Positions 50,058 through 60,565 of a stretch of DNA of 64,000 nucleotides are shown piece after piece (positions within the stretch are counted from its first letter, which is position 1; each line of letters starts with the position of its first letter). Made by a program: the position numbers and the translations under genes. The notes beneath the pieces are model-generated. The model saw only the letters and a program-made list of their open reading frames with translations. It searched no databases and was not told the origin of the DNA. The stretch is taken from the NCBI GenBank assembly GCA_951799425.1, contig OX637394.1, forward strand, positions 8,257,501-8,321,500. The letters are read 5' to 3'. This stretch comes from Ilex aquifolium. Lineage: Eukaryota; Streptophyta; Magnoliopsida; Aquifoliales; Aquifoliaceae.

Positions 50058-50579
50058 CTGCTTGGATTAATTCCAGGTTGGAAGTCGATGTCTAACAGAA
50101 AAATCAAGTACAAGTAAATGAGGAGATTCAAGTACATGATTGTGCGATAAACAAAAGAACCAGTCTCATGTCATTGCCAGGATCCAAGTTCGTCAAAATG
50201 AAACACAATCAATTTGAGATTGTGCATTGTGTGGTATAACGAAAGACAAATAAGTGTCATGCATGAGCATAATTCAGGATCAGGACATCCAGGTATAACA
50301 CGACTTCCACTGTTCCACATAGGAGACTAATGGGAGCCATCAGCATATTTTTACAATGTCAACAGCTAGAACAAAATGGTGCAACAAGCAGTAGGTGGAA
50401 GTATGATAGTGATGACTGTTCTTATGAAGCAATTCCAAATAAGTGGTTCGTTAAATTAGTGGTCAGACACAGCATTGAAGCTATGATTTTTGAACGATGA
50501 AGCACATCAATGATGATGAAGACGCGGGTGAAAATTAAGTGTATCAGACCAGGAAGCCCAATCTTTTCCCCATAAATGC
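50058..50579. promoter_or_regulatory. short upstream region of MTPB1 before the LTR element
   Basis: Leader and promoter-proximal DNA. The AATGC target of the retrotransposon ends it (50575-50579). If the transcript has a leader exon, it could start on the far side of the element. Confidence 0.4.
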
Positions 50580-51163
50580 TGATGATACCTAGAAAAAAGC
50601 TCTAAGTATGAGCTCAGACATTGAGGTCAGACAAGGAGGTCAGACACAGTAACCAGGGCTCCGCAATCCAGACCTCAAGTTCTGCTCAAAGAAAACAAAC
50701 GGGAAATTGAAAGGGAAACAGCTGGCTGGTGAATAGCATCCTCAAAGCAATGGAAAGCTAGAATCAAGGCACAAAACTCTCAACTAACCAAGATTCTATC
50801 CCAAAAATCAAGGAAGATCCTACGGATGAAGGGCAAAAATCTCGGTAAAAATCTCTTAGAGATAGAAATTACACTATAAATATTGTACATCGCCTCAATA
50901 AAAGGAAGAGAACCCTACTGGCATCAAAGGCATCTTGTGAAATATTTTCTAGATGAATATAGATTCTAGGAGCAAGGGACTCCATTAAAGAGTGGACTAG
51001 CCGAGCTCAATAGCCGGTGAACCACTATATTTCTATGTGTTACACACACCACATCTTAGATAACTAGAGCACTCACACACAATTTCATGAGCCTCGTAGC
51101 TCAGATCCATCCCATACCATTGAACCCAAACTCATTGCTCATTCGTGTAAAATTACACCATCA
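50580..51163 (+). repeat. 5' LTR
   Basis: Starts TG and ends CA. A ctataaatattg stretch near 50874-50890 may be its TATA region. Confidence 0.93.
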
Positions 51164-51166
51164 GTT

Positions 51167-51180
51167 TGGCGCCGTCTGTG
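51167..51180 (+). other. primer-binding site for tRNA-Asp
   Basis: TGGCGCCGT, three bases after the LTR, is complementary to the CCA-bearing 3' end of tRNA-Asp; the tRNA-Asp gene at 30940-31011 ends in the matching ...ACGGCG. Later bases (CTGTGG) do not pair fully. Confidence 0.7.
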
Positions 51181-51222
51181 GGAACGACAGTTCTTGTTAC
51201 AAATATACTGATTTTTCAGTGA

Positions 51223-52482
51223 TTGATGGTCTCTACACGAAACATGAGTAGAAGGCAAATAAATCCACCACGAGTGACAGATCAACATGACGCCACCGAC
51301 GACGGACAGCCTGAGAACGCCCAGGAGACGAATCCTCCCAGGGGAGTTCCCCCCACCAACAATGAGTTGGCAGCCCTTCGCCAAGCCAACGAGCGCTTGA
51401 TACAACAGAATGAGGAACTCTTGAAACACTTGCACTGCCCACAGGAGGCACAACGGGCCCAAGAAGGCCAGAATAACCCCCCACGCAGGGAGCAGCAACA
51501 CCCCAACCCCCTCAGAGAAGCCGACGAGAGGTTGGAAAATAACCAGACCATGGGGGAAGTCCCTCATCAACCCCTTAGGAACGGCCACAACGAAGAGGTA
51601 CAAAGTCAGAACGATGGGGGCGAGAGGGAGGATTTTTTTCCCTACCAGCAAGACAGGAGAGAACAACACTGGGAGCAACGTTTCAAGGACATCCAGCAAG
51701 AGCTCAGCCACATGAAAGAGGCTATAAAGAGCAAGGCTCCGGTTACAATGGACGCCCTAGTACAACAGACTGAGTCCCCATTCACCACTGGAGTGCTGCA
51801 CTTTCCTCTCCCACCAAAGTTCAAGATGCCTCAGATAGAGGTCTTTGACGGAACGAAAGATCCCGTAGATCATCTCAACACTTACAAGAACCAGATGGAA
51901 CTGCATGGATACCAGGATCCTGTACGTTGCAGAGCTTTTGCCATCACGTTAAAAGGCTCTGCCCTGGCCTGGTTTCACAGGCTCCCACCAGCCTCGATCT
52001 CATCCTTTAGAGAGCTCTCCATAGCTTTTGTATCTCACTTTATAGGAGCTCGGATATACAGAAAGCCGAGCTACCACCTGTTGAATGTAAAACAGGGACC
52101 CAACGAGAACCTACGGTCTTATGTCCAAAAGTTCAATTCAGAATCCCTGAAGGTAGATATTCCAGATGAGAAGTTTGCGATCACTGCTTTCATTGCTGGA
52201 TTAGGAGTGCAATCGAAAGATTTGATATTTTCTATATCAAAGAACCCGCAAGCAAGCATGGCAGAGGTGCTGGCTAAAGCAGAAAAGTATATTAATGGCG
52301 AGGAAGCCCTTCTGTCAAAGGTAGGGAGCTCATCCTCACAGAAGGAAAAAGTGAAGGAAGAAAATAAGAGGGATCGAAGTCCTAGGAAAGAAAGAGGACG
52401 AGATAGGTCCCCAAGAAGAGACAGAGATCGCTCCCCCAAGAGAAGGGAAGATGTCAGAGAACAAGACGAGCTCTTCAGTTGA
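51223..52482 (+). CDS. gag polyprotein of the LTR element
   Basis: A 419-aa open frame without interruptions. The first part is Gln/Asn/Arg/Pro-rich. The retrotransposon gag domain spans about residues 200-370, beginning FDGTKDPVDHLNTYKNQM and continuing through the CRAFAITLKGSALAWFHRLP, FVSHF and EKYINGEEAL blocks usual in plant Ty3/gypsy Gag. The C-terminus is Arg/Ser-rich (RDRSPRRDRDRSPKRR), probably binding RNA; no CCHC zinc knuckle is present. The stop codon falls in the first unit of the 27-bp array. The product would form virus-like particles in the cytoplasm and may be supplied in trans to relatives. Confidence 0.9.
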   Translation: MMVSTRNMSRRQINPPRVTDQHDATDDGQPENAQETNPPRGVPPTNNELAALRQANERLIQQNEELLKHLHCPQEAQRAQEGQNNPPRREQQHPNPLREADERLENNQTMGEVPHQPLRNGHNEEVQSQNDGGEREDFFPYQQDRREQHWEQRFKDIQQELSHMKEAIKSKAPVTMDALVQQTESPFTTGVLHFPLPPKFKMPQIEVFDGTKDPVDHLNTYKNQMELHGYQDPVRCRAFAITLKGSALAWFHRLPPASISSFRELSIAFVSHFIGARIYRKPSYHLLNVKQGPNENLRSYVQKFNSESLKVDIPDEKFAITAFIAGLGVQSKDLIFSISKNPQASMAEVLAKAEKYINGEEALLSKVGSSSSQKEKVKEENKRDRSPRKERGRDRSPRRDRDRSPKRREDVREQDELFS

Positions 52483-52680
52483 TGAACATCAGATGAGCTC
52501 TTCAGCTCATAAACTCAAGATGAGCTCTTCAGCTCATAAACATCCGATAAGCTCTTCAGCTCATAAATTTAAGATGAGCTCTTCAGCTCATAAACATCCG
52601 ATGAGCTCTTCAGCTCATAAACATCCGATGAGCTCTTCAGCTCATAAATTCAAGATGAGCTCTTCAGCTCATAAACATCC
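52465..52680 (+). repeat. tandem array of eight 27-bp units
   Basis: Units start at 52465, 52492, 52519, 52546, 52573, 52600, 52627 and 52654 without indels. The core is gatgagctcttcagctcat followed by a variable 8 bases. The first unit is the end of gag (gacgagctcttcag, stop, then gatgaacatca), so the array seems to have grown from the gag 3' end. In another frame it reads MSSSAHKHP/KFK repeats. Confidence 0.9.
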
Positions 52681-53480
52681 GATGAACTATTCAATTCATA
52701 ACTTGAGCCAAGCAGCTCACGATGAACTCTTCAGTTCGTAACTTGAGCCACGCAGCTCACGATGAGCTATTCAGTTCATAACTTGAGCCAAGCAGCTCAC
52801 GATGAACTCTTCAGTTCGTAACTTGAGCCAAGCAGCTCACGATGAACTCTTCAATTCGTAACTTGAGCCACGCAGCTCACGATGAGCTATTCAGTTCATA
52901 ACTTGAGCCAAGCAGCTCACGATGAACTCTTCAGTTCGTAACTTGAGCCACGCAGCTCACGATGAGCTCTTCAGTTCATAACTTGAGCCAAGCAGCTCAC
53001 GATGAACTATTCAGTTCGTAACTTGAGCCAAGCAGCTCACGATGAACTCTTCAGTTCGTAACTTGAGTCACGCAGCTCACGATGAGCTCTTCAGTTCATA
53101 ACTTGAGCCACGCAGCTCACGATGAACTATTCAGTTCATAACTTGAGCCAAGCAGCTCACGATGAACTCTTCAGTTCGTAACTTGAGCCACGCAGCTCAC
53201 GATGAGCTCTTCAGTTCATAACTTGAGCCAAGCAGCTCACGATGAACTCTTCAGTTCATAACTTGAGCCAAGCAGCTCACGATGAACTATTCAGTTCATA
53301 ACTTGAGCCAAGCAGCTCACGCTGAACTCTTCAGCTCATAATAGGAGCCACGTAGCTCGCGCTAAACTATTCAGTTCATGATATGAACAACACAGCCCAC
53401 GAAGAACTCCAATAGTTCAGAAAAGAGCCTAGGAGCTCGAAATGGGCTATTTAATTCCTAAAAAGAGCCCGGCAGCTCAT
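52681..53480 (+). repeat. tandem array of twenty 40-bp units
   Basis: The unit is gatgaactcttcagttcgta plus acttgagccaagcagctcac, repeated from 52681 to 53480 with exact 40-bp phasing; the last four units are diverged but still in register. The same gagct/agctc core links it to the 27-bp array. Since 40 is not a multiple of three, it does not code for a repeated peptide. Confidence 0.9.
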
Positions 53481-53661
53481 AAAGTCAATAATTTTGCTTC
53501 AAGAAGCACTGAAGTACTTCTCGAAGCAATGGGAACTCGGCAACCGTAGGAAAAGCAGCAGCTCTCTGCACCTCGAGCTCATGCAAATCGAGGTCGATGT
53601 GTGGAAGTCTATCTCAATTCAGCATCAACTCAGCCCCTGCCCAAGCTCGCTTGGGCCAAGG

Positions 53662-53674
53662 GCTGGGGGGCAAC
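53662..53674 (+). other. polypurine-like tract before the 3' LTR
   Basis: The G-rich gctggggggcaac immediately precedes the 3' LTR, where plus-strand priming occurs in LTR elements. Confidence 0.55.
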
Positions 53675-54258
53675 TGATGATACCTAGAAAAAAGCTCTAA
53701 GTATGAGCTCAGACATTGAGGTCAGACAAGGAGGTCAGACACAGTAACCAGGGCTCCGCAATCCAGACCTCAAGTTCTGCTCAAAGAAAACAAACGGGAA
53801 ATTGAAAGGGAAACAGCTGGCTGGTGAATAGCATCCTCAAAGCAATGGAAAGCTAGAATCAAGGCACAAAACTCTCAACTAACCAAGATTCTATCCCAAA
53901 AATCAAGGAAGATCCTACGGATGAAGGGCAAAAATCTCGGTAAAAATCTCTTAGAGATAGAAATTACACTATAAATATTGTACATCGCCTCAATAAAAGA
54001 AAGAGAACCCTACTGGCATCAAAGGCATCTTGTGAAATATTTTCTAGATGAATATAGATTCTAGGAGCACGAGACTCCATTAAAGAGTGGACTAGCCGAG
54101 CTCAATAGCCGGTGAACCACTATATTTCTATGTGTTACACACACCACATCTTAGATAACTAGAGCACTCACACACAATTTCATGAGCCTCGTAGCTCAGA
54201 TCCATCCCATACCATTGAACCCAAACTCATTGCTCATTCGTGTAAAATTACACCATCA
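53675..54258 (+). repeat. 3' LTR
   Basis: Same length as the 5' LTR, with three substitutions. Confidence 0.93.
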
Positions 54259-54557
54259 AATGCTATAGCTTTTATATCAGACTAGATAAACAATTTCTGC
54301 AGGCTGAGGTCAAAGGAGAATCACAATACAAATTGTTGTACACTCAATTATTCTGCCAGTTCAATTTGGTTAGTTTCCCCTTCCTCATCCTGCATTAAGC
54401 CCACCGTCCCCACCCCCCGAAAAAAATAAGAAATCTCAACTAAGATTCAATTAGTCAGATTCTCTGTTTCTCTTCCAAGTTGCTAACATTTACTAACGAA
54501 CATTATAATCGTCAGATCATAGATTCAAAAAGATGGACATTCTAATGCTTTCTCAAG

Positions 54558-54700
54558 CTCTATTTTTTTTTCTTTTTTTTTTTTTTGAAAGGGGGGAGGG
54601 GAGGGAGAAATGGGCTTTGAACCCTTTACCTCAAGAGGGCAAAACATTCACAAGATAAAGAGTACCATTGGATCAAAGACCCATTGGTACTTTCTCAAGC
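54558..54700 (-). mobile_element. SINE-like element with tRNA-type promoter
   Basis: Read on the minus strand: tggg-tctttgatccaatggta (A-box-like), then cttgaggtaaagggttcaaagccc (B box GGTTCAAAGCCC), then a purine/pyrimidine stretch and a long A tail (the T runs at 54563-54586 on the plus strand). This is the layout of a tRNA-derived SINE or retroposed tRNA. Confidence 0.5.
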
Positions 54701-57700
54701 CCTAAGACATCTAACTTCACTTCAACTTACAAAAGCTATATTCTTGCTGCCTATTTGGGTTGGCTGTGCAATCCTATCGCAAATCTTTTACCATATATTA
54801 TAATTTCCTATTGAATTGCAGCCAAGTCTTTCCTCACAACATTCCACACATTCTTTTTGACCTTTTTACTGTCCTTGTAATGCCAGCTCTTGTAATGCCA
54901 GCTCTTTTCGACCATCTTCCACTCCTGTCACGATCACTGGCCAACATAGGACCGCATTTCACACAGCCCCTCTGGCATATTGACCTCAATCACTCTATTT
55001 CTAGCTTCTCACAAAAAAATCCCTCTCATTCTTCTCCTTGCCCTTGCAAAATATAGTACAAGTAGATACATAATCTCAACGTTTTGATTTTCGACAATCA
55101 TCATGATGGACATCAATAATTGCAACATTTCCTATTTGGGAGCATTGCAAAAAAAAAAAAATCATGCGTATGGGTGCAAAAAAAACCAGCGAACAATTGA
55201 ATCAAGCAGCTGAGACATTTCATTTGCAGGCATAAATAACCAATCAAAAACAAGAATTTTTCCCCATTATATCTACGCATCAAGCAAACCCTTTTTGGAA
55301 TATACCACCAAGCTACCCTCTCACAAATCAAAATTAAATGATCTTCCAAAAACATATCTTAGATTAACGAAAAATAGAGAGATCAAAGCGATTCAAGAAT
55401 ACCCAATTTCTTGTAAATGACAATGGAGATGTTACTTTTTTTCCAGGTCTAACTGAGATTCAGATGGCAACTGTATTTAAGGTTGAAAAGTGTCACATTT
55501 GACTTGGTTTTTCGTTTCCTTTTTTTTTTTTCCCCGAAACATAACCGGTGGTTCATAATTGAGCCGAGCGAGCTCGAGTCAAGCTTGTTGAGTTTATTTT
55601 TTTTTAATGAGTTTAAAAAATTATTCAGTTATGTTCATTTAAAAAATGAGCTAAGCCCTAAGTAGGTCGACTATTTTACATATAAACAAGTCAAATTTTG
55701 TGAACTCAAATCAATCTTTTTAGACTCGTTTTTTAAATGAGTTTAAAAAATTATTCAAATTTGTCTCGTTTAAAACATGAGTCGAGTCCTATTCGAGTTG
55801 AACTCGAATGGAGCACTAGTAGTTCGGATCAATTATCAACTCTAATTGGGTGAGGTGTCTTTTGATATATATATTTTTAATTTTAATTAGAACATAATTA
55901 TAAAAAAAAGAAAAGAAAAATAGATCATAATTTCGACAATCAAACGATGAATTTAATTGAAACCCATTCATTGTTTATAATTGACCCTCCCCACCCATTG
56001 AAGTAGATAATATTTTATGAAAAAATTTAAAATAAATGAATTAAAAACCTGTTCACCCAAATTAAATTGTTCATGGCCTACATATGAAATAAAAATTTAA
56101 AATCGAGAAGAGTTTATTTAATGGTCGAAAATGTATAAAAGTAAATTTAAAATCGAAAAGAGTTTGTTTAATGGTTGAAAATGGATAAAAGTAAAAGTAT
56201 ATAGCTTGAATTCAAGTTCATTAGTCACACACAACTCATATATAATGAATGATCATATGTATTCAAAGTGTATTTGTAACTTCTTGTGCCTAAAAACGCA
56301 TAATTGAGACGTTTAAAGTTTTCGAGATTAATATTTTCAAATAATATGGCTGAAAAGCAATGAGTTCATTGAATGGGAAAAAATTAGAAGATGTTGTTTG
56401 AATAATTCAGAGAACTGATATTCAGACTGAGTCTTATTAGACTTAGTAGCCTCATCAATATAAGCCAATTCACAATTCAGCAAACTATGGTTAAAATGTG
56501 CATTAGGGTAATTGTGGCCTTAAATATGCAAAGGCCCAACCATCCAATGCCATTAAGAAGTTGATAGATCATACAACTGTTGTGGTTTGTTTGTGGAGTC
56601 AACCATACAACACTATCAACCCAAAAGTATCTCCATTAACAACATAAATTTACACAACTCATTTGGATCAGGTCACGATGAATTTATCTCTCTTGAATAT
56701 CTTAGTTCCGACATACATGATCTACTTTTGATCAGATAGAAAAGAAAATTAGTTGAAGTGTGCGCAAGTTGGTCCAAACACCCTTAGTGAACTTGAGTTT
56801 AATTCCCGGGCCTAATGCAGGTTGGGTTTAAAACCCTGAACTAACTATGCATTTACTAAACATGAGGTTGTTGGGTTTTATTCCCCAACCCATGTTCTAA
56901 AACTCCCCTAAACCCACATATCAAACAGGCCTTTGATGCTGAACAAAAAAAAATAAAAATCATACAATGCTATCTCTGCCCCTGAATTATTATTATTATT
57001 TGATAAGTCATAGTGATGAGTGGTGTGCATGCCTCATGAGATGTTGACACAATACTAAATTATGGAACATATAAATTTTTTTTTTTTAAATGATAAATCG
57101 ATAGATTACAGTCTTTTATTAAAAATGCATAATATTTTATCAGGGATGTATGTCATTTAACACTACCTTGGACAAGGCTTTTGACTTGGTAGTGAAAAAG
57201 AGTATAAATTTGTAATAACTACAAAAATAATTAAATTGTTTTTCATGTTCCAAGGTTTAATTCAATATTATGGCAATAGGTTTGTGTAAAAACACCAAAA
57301 ATATCATGGATTGGTGTATAGTCTAATACTTCATTATTGCTTTTTAACCTTCTTATTTTGTAAATATAAGCATGCTTCTTGTAACACATGTGTAATCTAC
57401 ACTCCTTCATAACATATCATAGACAAAGAATTTTAGATCCATTAATTAGCATAATGATTAGGCCATTTTATTTATTTTTGATTTCCAATGATGGATGTAA
57501 AGTATATTTAAAATATACACATATTTGTTTTATGTGTTCATCAAAAAAATAGATGAACTTAAATTGCACATCGGTTGTGACAAGAGTTTTCGGGTAAATT
57601 GATAAGCTTCCATTCACTCATTTAAAAGTTAGACTCTATTGGAGGTGGTATTTAGACTTGGTCTTGTTCATATCCTTAGGCTCTTATGACTACAATATGA

Positions 57701-57730
57701 TGTTAAGTAAAATATATTCAAAATAAGATT
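54701..57730. other. gene-poor AT-rich region
   Basis: No credible coding region. At about 55535-55850 is a decayed repeat with ataattgagccgagc and atcaattatcaactctaatt at its ends (hAT-MITE-like, no target duplication found). At 56640-56740 is a 3' SINE fragment related to 44110-44290. Confidence 0.5.
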
Positions 57731-57734
57731 TTTT

Positions 57735-58090
57735 ATATTTTGCACCCCGAAATATGCCTTCATTCCCACTTTGTACCTTCAAAGATTTTTTTTTTTCACA
57801 TTATACGCCGAATGTCATAAATTAGTTTCAATGTGACCCTCGGACTAATATCCGTTTCAAATTTCGTTAAAAATTAATGCACATGTGTTGCTCTTGGGCA
57901 AAAATATAAACTAACAATTCATATTATTGGGTAGCATGTACATTAATTTTTAACAGAATCTAAAATATATGTTAGTTCGAGGGCCACATTGGAACCAATT
58001 TATGACATGCAGAGTACAATATAGGAAAAATAATTTTTTAGGGTACAAAGTGAGAACTGAGACATCTTTCAAAGTACAAAAAGGCCTTCA
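57735..58090. mobile_element. foldback (long inverted repeat) element
   Basis: The left arm (about 57738-57850: ttttgcacccc..., cactttgtacc, ...tcataaattagtttcaatgtgaccctcg) pairs with the right arm (about 57965-58085: cgagggccacattggaaccaatttatga, ...gggtacaaagtg...) over about 110 bp. A loop of about 115 bp separates them. Long arms and no coding capacity suit a Mutator-type or foldback MITE. Confidence 0.6.
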
Positions 58091-58509
58091 AAATAGACAT
58101 ATATCACCCTCCAGGTGTTCATAAAAAAAATTTAAGATAGGAAGAATTGTATTTATTTTTGAAGATTTGGTCTAGTGCTTAAAGTGTCTATGACAAACCA
58201 TTTGAGTAAAAGTTGTAGACAATAAAAAAAAATTGAGTCAGGGAAATCAAGAGTTGGGGTGTAAAAATATGACACGATACGAAATTATAGGGTTGGGGTC
58301 TTTTTTAATGCACTCATTTCATAAACAAGTGAACTCAACACAACATGATTAATAAACGAATCGGATATGTGTGAAGCCAATCAAAAGAAATATAAAATAT
58401 GATTCGTATATATACATATTATACACGATTCATACACCGCGATACAAATTCCATATGATACGATTCATCGGACACGAATAAATAAATAGATCAGATATGA
58501 GTAGAGTAT

Positions 58510-59480
58510 TTTTTAAGGAAAATTTCATCCACACTCACTCTAGTTAGGTCTAAATTCAATGACACCCCTCCTGATTCTGAAATTTCACTACACCCCTTTC
58601 TGATTTATACTTTTAAATCAAAGACACCTCTCTTAACGGTAATTTTTAATTCAGCCAATACAAAAAGTAACGGTTCGACTATAAATTTTTTAAAAATGTC
58701 AAAACTACCATTCATTATGTAAATATACTAAAATGCCCTCAACCCTTTTCCCACACTATATATCATACTCTTTGTTGTTGCTGAAGGTAAAAAATGATCC
58801 GGTGTTACTGGAAGACATAGGAACTGAAACCAGTCATTCTTCTTAAACTCGTTCTCCACAGTGATCGCTCACTACCTAAGTTGGTAAAAAAAAAAAAAAA
58901 TTTATTTTTTTCTTGTAGGTTTGTAAATGTTTTTTATGCATCTTTTTTAAAATTTTTGTATTTTTTTTAAAATTTTTTTTCATGTAGTTTTTTTTTAAAA
59001 TTTTTTTTCATGCAATGTTTTTTAAAATTTTTTCATGTAGTTTTTTTTTATGCAGATATTTTTAATTTGTTTCATGTAGATTTTTAAATTTTTTTCATGC
59101 AATTTTTTTTTTTAAATTTTGTTCGTGCACATTTTTAAAATTTTTTTCTTCAATTTTGTTATATCAATATGTTGTGATGTATTGTTGTAAGATTCATGTC
59201 TTCTTCAACTGTCGGTGGAGGCAGAGACATAGGGGAGTGCATTGAAATTTAAATTGATGACATTAATTTAATAAAATTAAATATTAAATTAATGATATTA
59301 ATTTGATAAAACTAAATGTTAAATTGATGATCTAAAGATTAATATAATAGAACTAAAAAGGAGTGCATTGAAATTTCAGAATCGAGAGGGAGTATTGCTA
59401 AAGATAGATCTATTTATAAAGGGTGTCGTTGAAGTTATGTCTATTTACAAGGGGTGTGAATAAAATTTACCCTATAAAAT
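58510..59480. mobile_element. second foldback element with a T-rich core
   Basis: The left arm (gaaaatttcatccacactc..., aaattcaatgacaccc, ...tgattctgaaatttcac) at about 58518-58615 is inverted at about 59355-59475 (gtgcattgaaatttcagaatcgagag, ...ggtgtgaataaaatttacc). The core contains repeated tttttttaaaatttttttcatgtag-like units at about 58890-59150. A related arm fragment lies at 59500-59620. Confidence 0.5.
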
Positions 59481-59619
59481 ATTTAAGGGTATTTTTATAA
59501 ATTATCAATTGTCATTAACACTGTAACCCGACAAATACTGACAGAGGGTGGCAATGAAGTTTCAAAATCGAGAAAATGTGTTATTGAATTTAGACCTAAT
59601 TACAGGAATGTAAATAATT

Positions 59620-60366
59620 TTATTTTTATAATACCAACCTGTTAAGACCCGGCCGACACGAGACACATCACCAAACACAATGGACATGCATAATCAAGAG
59701 AGTATTTTACTCGAAAAAGAATTAGAGTAATATTGTAAATAACAAAAATTGTATAAAATTGAATTGAGACTCAGTGATATGATTTGATAAAAAAAAGTTC
59801 TATTATTATTATTATTTTAAATTTTTACCGTTTACTTATTTTGGAACCAAACATTGTTTGAAATACTCGAACCCTAAGAGCCTCTTGAAAGCGATGTGAA
59901 TTGAGCCTCTTTAAGGAGGGGAGGGGCTTCACAGAAAATTGACCTCCGCCACAAGGACAGCGGATTTATCGACTCCGACGAATTCGATTCCTCGTTTATA
60001 GAGAGAGATAGGAACCTCCGCCACATCGGAGTTGCAGTCATTCATCCCCTTCCTTCTTCCACCCCTTCACCATCATTCATTTTCTCTCTCCTCCCCCACA
60101 CACACACACACACATAAATATATATTACTTATTTTATATCATCCACTACCTTGTATACACATAAATCCACGATATCTATCTATTCTCTTTTGCTCCCAAC
60201 CAGAATATCCAAACAAAGACCTCTTCCAAACACCGAGACTCAAAAACAAAAGGCTAGCTAAAGATTCTTTATTTTGTTGGATTCTGTTGAAATATAGGGT
60301 TTGTGGGTATTTTGAAAGGCTAGGTATTCGGGGAAGAAAAAGCGATCGAGAGAGAGAGAGAGATCA
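59620..60366 (+). promoter_or_regulatory. upstream region and 5' leader of the TOPP gene
   Basis: From about 59880 the sequence becomes GC-richer, with cctccgccac repeats, a (CA)n tract at 60098-60112 and a (GA)n tract directly before the ATG (60350-60362). CT/GA-rich leaders are common in plant housekeeping genes. No start site can be fixed. Confidence 0.4.
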
Positions 60367-60565
60367 ATGGCGCAAACTGAGCAGGGGATAGAACCTGCCG
60401 TTCTGGATGACATTATCAATCGGCTTTTGGAATTTCGACAAGCCAGGACTGTGCGACAGGTTCAGCTCTCCGAGGCTGAGATCCGTTCACTCTGTGTCGC
60501 GTCTAGGGAAATTTTCCTTCAACAGCCTAATCTTTTGGAGCTCGAAGCCCCCATCAAGATCTGCG
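60367..60565 (+). CDS. TOPP: serine/threonine protein phosphatase PP1 (TOPP), first exon
   Basis: The 66 codons visible give the PP1 N-terminus: [20 protein letters not shown], then [13 protein letters not shown] and [19 protein letters not shown]. The exon stops after the first base of that last Gly codon at a GTACTC donor. Plant TOPP genes have an intron here, and the metal-binding GDIHGQ follows in exon 2. Exon 2 is not within the window, so the catalytic core lies beyond 64000. PP1 dephosphorylates many proteins in the nucleus and cytosol, acting with regulatory subunits. Confidence 0.93.

Larger units (their letters stand above)
50580..54258 (+). mobile_element. young non-autonomous LTR retrotransposon (TR-GAG type)
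   Basis: Two 584-bp LTRs (50580-51163, 53675-54258), both TGATGATACC...CACCATCA, differ at three positions only (50905/54000, 50975/54070, 50977/54072). A perfect 5-bp duplication AATGC flanks the element (50575-50579, 54259-54263). Next to the 5' LTR is a primer-binding site, and before the 3' LTR a purine-rich gggctggggggc. Between them are one gag gene and two tandem arrays; protease, reverse transcriptase, RNase H and integrase are absent. It therefore depends on another Ty3/gypsy element for movement. Confidence 0.95.

Noticed and set aside
51139..51711. 190-codon hydrophobic frame on the minus strand
   Set aside because: Shadow of the gag gene on the opposite strand; the gag frame has the recognisable domain.
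52465..53480. Possible CRISPR-like array
   Set aside because: Direct tandem repeats with no unique spacers, inside a plant LTR retrotransposon.
55535..55850. Possible further hAT MITE
   Set aside because: Ends are only loosely inverted and no 8-bp duplication was found, so it is mentioned only as decayed repeat-like DNA.
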